Source: JAWPNA01 sp045402695 (GTDB lineage Bacteria; Acidobacteriota; Polarisedimenticolia; JACPZX01; DASXTC01). From it: DNA of 8,955 nt. Below the pieces are notes generated by a model. It did not search any database, was not told where the DNA came from, and saw only the letters and a list, made by a program, of their open reading frames with translations. Made by a program: the position numbers and the translations under genes. Where the stretch lies: NCBI GenBank assembly GCA_045402695.1, contig JAWPNA010000279.1, positions 1 to 8,955 of the forward strand, written 5' to 3'. This document shows positions 1 to 6,020 of this stretch, piece by piece (within the stretch, counting starts at the first letter, position 1; every line of letters begins with the position of its first letter).

Positions 1-3000
1 GGCGTGCAGTGGGTACGGGGCTCCCGCCACGAGGGTCGGATCCAGCAGCGCGCGGGTGATCTCTTCATCGGCGCCGGCCGCGGCACCCAGCCGCTGCAGC
101 GCCTGTTGCCGTTTGCGCCGCCGGGCTAGCTCGGGACGGAAGGCCGCGAGGAGGGCGCTTCGCTTCACCTCCGGCGGGCCCGCGGAGGCGACATAGGCGG
201 CGAACAGCGGCTGCAGCTCCGGATAACGGGTGAAGAATGATTCTTGGGCGTCTTCACTCCGCGCAAAGAGAAGATTCACCGCGGCCTGGAATGCCGTCGA
301 CACGCCGGGCACCCCCGTGAGCGCCGCCTGCCTCGCGGCGCTCAGCAGGCCAGCGTGAGAGAGTCGCTGCCCGAAATCGTCGTACCCGATCCTGGCGTCC
401 GCGGTGACGATCGCCGGTTCAAGCGCGGTGGCCCCGTGGGTGTAGGGCACGTCCAGCACCAGGGTGTCGTCGAGCAAGGCGAAGAAGGCGTCGGAGGCCT
501 CCTGCCCGTAGACCAGCGTCATCCGGGCCCGGGCCACGTCCCCGCCGGGATCGTCGATGCCGGAGAACTGATCCTCGATCGCCGCGAAGTCACCGCGGAG
601 CGCGCGGGCCAGCTCCGCGATTGCGGTCGCGGCCGGGGCCGACTTGCCGCTGAGATCCTGGTTCCAGATCAGGTAGAGCGCCGCGGAGGTCTTGATCGAT
701 CGCTCCTTGAGCGCCTGCACCAGCGCGATGAGCCGCAGGATCGCCGGGTCGGTCAGATCGGGTGTAGCGAACGGAGCCAAATCGGTCATCGAAGTCAGGA
801 GAAGCAGCTCGCGCACGCTCAGGCGGAGGACCCGTGCCAGAAAGCCGACCCGGTAGATGGCGCTGACGTTGGGCAGCGTGAGCGGAGTGGCGGGGCCGAG
901 CCCCAAGGCCAGGACGATCCGGCCGTAGTCATCGCCGCTCAGGCCGCACCCCGCCCTGAGCGCCGGCACGTGGTCGGCCAGAAATTTGGTGTTATCGACC
1001 AGGAACTCCCCATATCCGTTGTCGCCGAATTCTTGGTCGTCATTCACCAGCGCCGGGTTCAGGAACATCTGGCGGTAAAGCGAGGCGGCACCGTGGGTGC
1101 CGATCGAAGACCAGCAGGCGAGCAGCGAGAGCAGGGCGCGTTTGGGCGTGAGACTGAGCGCCTCCATCACCCGGAGGAGAACACCGATCCTTGGCACCAC
1201 GAGGGCGAAGCCGGCATCGAGCTTGGCCGGCGTGTCGACGTCTCCAGCCGTGAGCGGGGCGCAGTCGCCACGGAACAGGGCACAGATCGACGCATCGGTC
1301 TGCTCGATGGTCCAGCCGGTTTTCTTCCACAGCCGGATGAACCGGAGAAGGCGGACGAACTCCACGGCGCCGAGCCGGGTGGACGTGTCGCCCACGGCGG
1401 GCATCGGCTTCGCGAAGCGGAGCTCCAGCGCGCCGAAATTGCAGGGGTCGGCGGCGCTGGTCGGGTCGGCGAGGGTGAGCAGCCCCATCACCTCGTTGAA
1501 TACCGTCCCGGTGTTGAGCCAGGCCCGGATGATCGGTGCGGTGTTTCGGCCGCCGGCCTCCCACGCCGCCGGGTCGCCGCCGAATTCGGTGACGTCCACC
1601 GCCCCGGCGCCGGCGGGAAGGAGGGCGTTGAAGGCGGCGTCGGTGATGGTCTGGGGGTTCTGGTGCAGCGCGTCGAGGGTCACGAACTCGACCCCTAGCC
1701 TCTCCAGTTTGGGGACGAGAACGCTGGAGGGATTCACGAATCGGGTATTGAGGATCGTCACGAGGTCCTCATAGGTGATCCCGACCCGCCGACAGTAGGT
1801 CTTGGCGTTGGAAAGCTCGGCGATGGCGGCGGCATCCGCCGTACCGTTGGGCAAGCCGTACATCCGCCAGAGGGGGACGGCGGCGACATCGGTAAGGATC
1901 TCGTACTCGGCCCGGGAGAGTCCGACCCGCTCCATCAGGATGTCGCGCCACCCGTAGGGATTCGCCCCCCGCTCCAGCGCCTCGTCTTTACGGAGCCGCT
2001 CCATCGCGCGCGACAGCGGCGCCTCGAACTTGGCGAAGTAACCTCGCAGGCTCTCAAGTGGCTGGTGGAACGGCAGCGGCGGCGGGAAGCGTTCGCTGCC
2101 CAGTGTGGCGTACGCGGTATCCATGACGAACTGCGGGCTCGCGAGAAGGTCCGCCGACGGCACCCCGTCGGTATCGTGACCGGCGTACCCATCGAGGGAA
2201 AGCTTCTGCACCCCGTTGGCGATGAAATACTCCAGGGTCTCGTTGACCAGGTCGATGTACGGCAGCGCCGTGTTGGTGTTCTCGCAGGTGAGTGGCAGGT
2301 GGAATAGATCGGGGCGCCGGGCCTCGAGCACCGTCTGTGGATTGGAGGTGCCGGCTGGCGGAGTCCTTTGGTCGATAAAGGACAGCAGGTCCACCAGGTA
2401 CGCGGCGGGCGAAAGGATCGACCGGCAGTGCTCGCAGGTGCAGAAGTCCATCGAGCCGAACAGGGTCTCCAGAGTCGAGTAGGCGATCACGTCGCCGGCG
2501 TGGGCCGCGGGCGGGAGTGGATCGATGATCTGGGCCGCGCTGTGCACCCCGATCCCCGGGGCGTTGCTGGCGGTGAGGTACGAGACCGCGACGTTTACCA
2601 CCGCGTGATGGATCTGGACCGCCTTGTCCCAGGTGCGGCCGGCCGCCTCGGTCCCTCCGAGGTCGGCGCGGAAGGCCCGCACGAAGTCGTCGCGCTGGTA
2701 GCGGACGACATGGTACGCCGCGTCGAGCCCGCGGTTGAGGAGGCCGGTCATTGCCTGGTCGCTGGGCGTGATCTGGTAGACTCGCTGCAGCGCCTTGAGC
2801 CCCGCGACCGCGTCCGTTGCCACCGCCAGCTTGTTCTCGGCGATGTACTGCTCGACCGGGTGAACGCCGATCTCGAACTTGCCGTGCTGCTCGGTCAGGA
2901 AGGCCTGCACCTTGTCCGGAGCTTTGAGGGCGGTGATGTCCCCGCTCTTCACCATCTCGGCGACAGCGGCCGTCGGAAAGGCAAGCCGGACCTGCGCGGC

Positions 3001-4335
3001 GAGGTGTTCGGCGTAGTTGGCCCGTTTGGCGTCGGCAGTGTCGCCGGGCACCTCGGACGGCATGGCGACTCCGCCGGCCAGGATTTCGTTCCACGCCTGG
3101 GCGCGGTGATATCCCAACTTCACCAACTCGAGGGGATCGCGGAGGCCGTCGGCACCGGCCTGCTGGTGCAGCTTGGCAATCAACGGGGCGTTGTTGATGG
3201 TGAGGTAGCTAAGTTTGCCGTCCACCTGCAGCCGCGCGGTCAAAGCCCGGCCAAACGTCTTGGTGGCAGCCTTCCAGAACGCGGGGAGGTCGCCGCGATG
3301 GGTGGCATACAATTCGGCAAACTGTTTGCGCTTGGCATCGTCCAGTTGGGACCCCGCCAGCATGTCGGCGAGGGAGGAGACGCCGACCCGTGCCGGGGCG
3401 GCGAGCAGCTTCTGGGCCGAGAGAGTCCGGAATCGCTCGACGAGCCCGGGAATCTGTTCCTTCACGGCCGGTGGGATGACCCCCTGCTCCGAGGCCTTCT
3501 GCCAGACTGAGGTCAGCGTCTCTGCGTCGGTGCGGTAGAGAGCGTCCTCGTCGGTCGGGAGTCCGGCGCGGAAGAGCGCATAGAACGCGGCCGCCGGGAT
3601 CGCCGCGCCGATCCGCCCACTCGATTGGTCAGCCAGGGCAGCGAGCGCCACCGCACGGGCATCCCATCCGGTCTTGTTCGCCAGGTAGGTGATGTCCTGG
3701 CGTTCGTTGTCCTCCTTTAAATCCGCGAGCCGGCCGCCGAACTGGGCGGCGAGCGCGCCGGTCAGGGTCTCATGTTCGCTCGGCAGTCCCGCCGCGTCGG
3801 CGGGGAGGCTCACGTCCAGCGTCTCGATCGCGCCGGCATCGTAGCGGACCGGGGAGGCGGCGAGAAAACTCTGCCCCGCATACACCTGCGCCTGCAGATC
3901 GGCACGGGTCTTCTTCCGCTCGCGAAGCGCCGCAGTCGAGAAGCTGACCTCGTAGTGGCCCCGGCCGTCTGTGGCCGTTTCCGCTAGTGCGACATCAGGG
4001 CCGGGATTCTTGTCCACGATCCGGACCCGGAGCCGGGCGAGATCGGCGTGGTTCGGACTGGTCACGGTCCCGTCCACCGTGCAGTCGACCCCCACGGGAA
4101 GAACATCCACCGCGGCGTTGATCGCCTTGGCGGTTTCGGCGTCGACGACCTCGGTGACACGGAGGCGGTGTTCCTTCTGGAAGCGGGCCACGGCGTCGCG
4201 GGTTCCCGGCCCGAAGAAGGCACGCTGCTGTTCGGCGCCGGGTACCGCCAGACCGATTTGGGCGAGTTCGGTTTGGAGCAGGCGCACATCGTCGCCGGTC
4301 AGTTCAACCTTGAGGTCGCGTCCTTGGAGATTCAT
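1..4335 (-). CDS. TcA-like toxin-complex subunit (ABC toxin A chain) with N-terminal peptidoglycan-binding-like domain, 3' end beyond the window
   Basis: The frame is open from ATG 4335 to base 1 (1,445 codons) with no stop, so the C-terminal part is missing; TcA proteins usually run about 2,300-2,900 residues. Residues 14-75 resemble a PG_binding_1 domain (FGPGTRDAVARFQKEH at 41-56). Residues about 85-185 look like a transthyretin/Ig-type beta sandwich. Family motifs follow: DITYLANKTGW near 214, IPAAAFYALFRAGLPT at 246, FGSMDFCTCEHCRS at 626, SPAAYLVDLL at 642, RRPDLFHLPLTCENTNT from 673 then ALPYIDLVNE, PFHQPLESLRGY near 740, RFIRLWKK at 998, LYRQMFLNPAL at 1086 and ARIGYDDFGQRL near 1314. 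These match the VRP1 and following helical shell of TcA. By homology it forms the secreted pentameric, receptor-binding translocation channel. There is no Sec signal peptide. A good Shine-Dalgarno lies upstream. The family call is firm; target and activity are inferred. Confidence 0.93.
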   Translation of the reverse strand, partial: MNLQGRDLKVELTGDDVRLLQTELAQIGLAVPGAEQQRAFFGPGTRDAVARFQKEHRLRVTEVVDAETAKAINAAVDVLPVGVDCTVDGTVTSPNHADLARLRVRIVDKNPGPDVALAETATDGRGHYEVSFSTAALRERKKTRADLQAQVYAGQSFLAASPVRYDAGAIETLDVSLPADAAGLPSEHETLTGALAAQFGGRLADLKEDNERQDITYLANKTGWDARAVALAALADQSSGRIGAAIPAAAFYALFRAGLPTDEDALYRTDAETLTSVWQKASEQGVIPPAVKEQIPGLVERFRTLSAQKLLAAPARVGVSSLADMLAGSQLDDAKRKQFAELYATHRGDLPAFWKAATKTFGRALTARLQVDGKLSYLTINNAPLIAKLHQQAGADGLRDPLELVKLGYHRAQAWNEILAGGVAMPSEVPGDTADAKRANYAEHLAAQVRLAFPTAAVAEMVKSGDITALKAPDKVQAFLTEQHGKFEIGVHPVEQYIAENKLAVATDAVAGLKALQRVYQITPSDQAMTGLLNRGLDAAYHVVRYQRDDFVRAFRADLGGTEAAGRTWDKAVQIHHAVVNVAVSYLTASNAPGIGVHSAAQIIDPLPPAAHAGDVIAYSTLETLFGSMDFCTCEHCRSILSPAAYLVDLLSFIDQRTPPAGTSNPQTVLEARRPDLFHLPLTCENTNTALPYIDLVNETLEYFIANGVQKLSLDGYAGHDTDGVPSADLLASPQFVMDTAYATLGSERFPPPLPFHQPLESLRGYFAKFEAPLSRAMERLRKDEALERGANPYGWRDILMERVGLSRAEYEILTDVAAVPLWRMYGLPNGTADAAAIAELSNAKTYCRRVGITYEDLVTILNTRFVNPSSVLVPKLERLGVEFVTLDALHQNPQTITDAAFNALLPAGAGAVDVTEFGGDPAAWEAGGRNTAPIIRAWLNTGTVFNEVMGLLTLADPTSAADPCNFGALELRFAKPMPAVGDTSTRLGAVEFVRLLRFIRLWKKTGWTIEQTDASICALFRGDCAPLTAGDVDTPAKLDAGFALVVPRIGVLLRVMEALSLTPKRALLSLLACWSSIGTHGAASLYRQMFLNPALVNDDQEFGDNGYGEFLVDNTKFLADHVPALRAGCGLSGDDYGRIVLALGLGPATPLTLPNVSAIYRVGFLARVLRLSVRELLLLTSMTDLAPFATPDLTDPAILRLIALVQALKERSIKTSAALYLIWNQDLSGKSAPAATAIAELARALRGDFAAIEDQFSGIDDPGGDVARARMTLVYGQEASDAFFALLDDTLVLDVPYTHGATALEPAIVTADARIGYDDFGQRLSHAGLLSAARQAALTGVPGVSTAFQAAVNLLFARSEDAQESFFTRYPELQPLFAAYVASAGPPEVKRSALLAAFRPELARRRKRQQALQRLGAAAGADEEITRALLDPTLVAGAPYPLHA

Positions 4336-4343
4336 GGCGTGGA

Positions 4344-4349
4344 CTCCTG
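4344..4349 (-). promoter_or_regulatory. Ribosome binding site of the TcA-like gene
   Basis: The minus strand reads CAGGAG eight bases before the ATG at 4335. This supports that start. The frame is open upstream only to an in-frame TGA at 4390-4392, so little N-terminal extension is possible. Confidence 0.7.
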
Positions 4350-4401
4350 TGTCACAAGCTACGTGTTGGCGTACGGTCGACTCTGGCTGTCATGGACGAA
4401 G

Positions 4402-4629
4402 CTATCCTCTCCCTACATTCCTGCTGAAGCCGGCCCACGTATTTGCCCGTGGCCCCGCTATAGGTTTGCTCAGCCTGCTCATGTCGGAGCGCGCCCGACA
4501 GGTCTCGGCGATCTGCTTCTTCATCTGCAAATCGGACACTTCGATACCGCAAGAGTTGTAGGGCGTGCTCAAGGTACCCTGCTTGTGCCCCGTGATCTGC
4601 CGTTTCAAAGGAAAGTTGTTCTTGTTCAT
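4402..4629 (-). CDS. Small basic hypothetical protein (75 residues), uncertain
   Basis: I do not recognise this ORF. It starts MNKNNFPLKRQITGHKQG and is rich in Lys and Arg, with no obvious membrane segment or signal peptide. Two cysteines are present (NSCG and ETCR). The ATG at 4629 is preceded by GGGGGGA at a seven-base spacing, a plausible Shine-Dalgarno. Third positions are about 70% G or C, compatible with coding in this genome. It sits 94 bases after the NUDIX stop and 66 bases before the TcA-like start, on the same strand, so it could belong to one transcript. A second ORF in another frame (4352-4552) covers the same bases, and I prefer the first for its start signal. The rest of the NUDIX-to-TcA gap (4336-4401 and 4630-4723) shows nothing recognisable apart from ribosome binding sites. 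Confidence 0.38.
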   Translation of the reverse strand: MNKNNFPLKRQITGHKQGTLSTPYNSCGIEVSDLQMKKQIAETCRARSDMSRLSKPIAGPRANTWAGFSRNVGRG

Positions 4630-4723
4630 GATGGGATCCCCCCGTGCCCGATCACCAATTCAATGACCGGTGCTGCTTGCTCGGCGCCGATGCCTCGGGC
4701 CGGTTGCGATCGGTCGTTGCTCG

Positions 4724-5854
4724 TCATCGCGCTGTCCTCAACCGCTGTTGCTCCCCTGCCTGCAGAAGCTCGCGCGTCTCGAGATGGCTTGCCCGCGCGA
4801 CGGCTTGCTGCAGCGGCAGCCAGACGCGCTGCCGGTCCTTATCCTTGCGTAGGCCGCGTCCCACGGATTGCATCAGGTAGAACCTGACGGTGACGACGGC
4901 GCCGTTGACCGAGTAGGACACATCGCCTAGGTCGTGGACGACACGCGCCCACACGCCCGTTTCCTCGTGCACCTCGCGCACCGCGGTTTCGCGGGGGTGC
5001 TCCGCTTCCTCGACGTGGCCCTTGGGCAGCACCCATTGGGCCGGATCGTCCGTGGCTTCGACGAACAGATACTGGGTTTTGCCACGTCGCGTGCGGAACA
5101 CTACGCCGCCGGCGTGAGTGGGACTGCCGGCGGCCGCGGCTGCCTTGCCGATCTGGATCTTTCCGCCTTGGCCCGTCAGGGTGATGACGGACCAATAGGC
5201 CTGGTTGGTGGCCTTGAAGCGCTGCTCCATGTAGCGCCACAGGGCCAGCAGGAGCAGCACCAGCACGACGGGCACGCCCGCGAGCGGCCAGCGGTGTTGC
5301 AGCGGCCACGACGCGAGCAGGAGCAACAGCACGACTGTGAAGGAGCGAAAGAACTTGGAGTCGGCCTCGAAGCGCTGAACCACGGCGAGACTCGCCGGGC
5401 TCTCGGCATTTAGCAGCGCCTTACACCACTGGAAGTTGTTGATGGCGTCCTTGGCCTGCAGGGCGCCGAGGGCCTGCTGCTTGATCTTGCCGGCCCGGTC
5501 CACGGCGACGTTGCGCTCGGCTTTGAACACCAGCCAGATCAGAGCGCGAGCAGGCCAGAACCGCAGGTGGCCGCGGCGGGCGAGCAGCGCAATCTGCGCG
5601 TTCAGCGTGTAGCGCCGGGCCCAGTCGTAGAACTCGTCCAGCCAGGAGCCGAGCAGGAAGACCAGGTGGCCAAAGAGATAGCTCGCAAACAGAAAGGCGG
5701 CCCAGGCTTCCGCGCCGTCCAGCTTGGAATACCGGTCCCCCAGCACAACGGGGCCCACCTCGCCCATCAGTAGATAAGTGAGCAGCGCACCCGGCAGCAG
5801 GATGGAGAAGAAATCGATCAGGCCGATGAAAAAGTTCTGAGGCTCGAAGTTCAT
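4724..5854 (-). CDS. Membrane-anchored NUDIX hydrolase (376 residues)
   Basis: The N-terminal half is membrane-embedded and the C-terminal third is a NUDIX domain. Hydrophobic segments lie at about residues 8-30, 52-70, 171-188 and 191-206. The loop between the second and third pairs is strongly basic, suggesting it and the NUDIX domain face the cytoplasm. An alanine-rich linker (about 237-243) leads into the hydrolase domain. Residues 279-301 fit the NUDIX box GX5EX7REUXEEXGU exactly (ends REVHEETGV), so the Mg2+-binding glutamates are present and activity is expected. NUDIX enzymes cleave nucleoside diphosphates linked to another group. The LPKGH lead-in resembles MutT/Ap4A-hydrolase-like members, but the substrate cannot be read from sequence. 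The ATG at 5854 follows TAAGG (5862-5866) at seven bases. It lies between the two Tc genes on the same strand. TM plus NUDIX recalls CBASS effector Cap16, but no CD-NTase is seen here. Confidence 0.9.
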   Translation of the reverse strand: MNFEPQNFFIGLIDFFSILLPGALLTYLLMGEVGPVVLGDRYSKLDGAEAWAAFLFASYLFGHLVFLLGSWLDEFYDWARRYTLNAQIALLARRGHLRFWPARALIWLVFKAERNVAVDRAGKIKQQALGALQAKDAINNFQWCKALLNAESPASLAVVQRFEADSKFFRSFTVVLLLLLASWPLQHRWPLAGVPVVLVLLLLALWRYMEQRFKATNQAYWSVITLTGQGGKIQIGKAAAAAGSPTHAGGVVFRTRRGKTQYLFVEATDDPAQWVLPKGHVEEAEHPRETAVREVHEETGVWARVVHDLGDVSYSVNGAVVTVRFYLMQSVGRGLRKDKDRQRVWLPLQQAVARASHLETRELLQAGEQQRLRTAR

Positions 5855-5955
5855 CGGGCAACCTTATTCAACGTGCAGCGCCCCTTATGTCCGTTCGTGA
5901 CCGAATCAGCTCTGCCGAGAACGTCAGTCAGGTCGTTAACAATCTGTTTGTTCAT
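5851..5955 (-). CDS. Possible 34-codon leader ORF overlapping the NUDIX start
   Basis: A short ORF starts with ATG at 5955 (MNKQIVNDLTDVLGRADS...) and ends with a TGA that overlaps the NUDIX ATG in an ATGA arrangement, typical of translationally coupled genes. No good Shine-Dalgarno is seen at the right distance: an AAGGA lies about 17 bases upstream. It may be a leader peptide, a decayed gene end or chance. It has no recognisable similarity. Confidence 0.22.
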   Translation of the reverse strand: MNKQIVNDLTDVLGRADSVTNGHKGRCTLNKVAR

Positions 5956-6020
5956 TCGATGTTCTGTCGAGTTCCTTCGGGATGTTAAATGTTTAGATGC
6001 TACCCCAAGTCGTTCCACCC
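5855..6020. other. AT-rich spacer between the RHS toxin gene and the NUDIX gene
   Basis: This 166-base gap is clearly AT-richer than both flanking genes; bases 5941-6000 are about 40% G+C by count. It has no convincing rho-independent terminator: no GC-rich hairpin followed by a T run on the minus strand. I could not fix a promoter. It holds the possible leader ORF and the NUDIX Shine-Dalgarno TAAGG. In polymorphic RHS systems an immunity gene would be expected here, and none is present. Confidence 0.6.

Noticed and set aside
244..1698. A 484-residue plus-strand ORF
   Set aside because: It lies antisense to the TcA-like gene, is rich in Arg, Gly and Glu with no recognisable domain, and follows from high GC and the codon bias of the real gene.
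2054..3094. A 346-residue minus-strand ORF in another frame
   Set aside because: It is a low-complexity Arg, Pro and Gly-rich shadow of the TcA-like gene in the wrong frame.
2368..3510. A 380-residue plus-strand ORF
   Set aside because: It is antisense to the stretch with the CxCEHCRS motif and the upstream helical region of the TcA-like protein; the sense frame has clear family motifs and this one has none.
4432..4454. Hairpin (GGCC-C-ACG / CGTGGCC) as a terminator
   Set aside because: The stem has a bulge and no T run follows on either strand; it also lies within the small ORF.
4934..5413. A 159-residue plus-strand ORF opposite the NUDIX gene
   Set aside because: The minus strand carries an exact NUDIX box here, so this ORF is a shadow.
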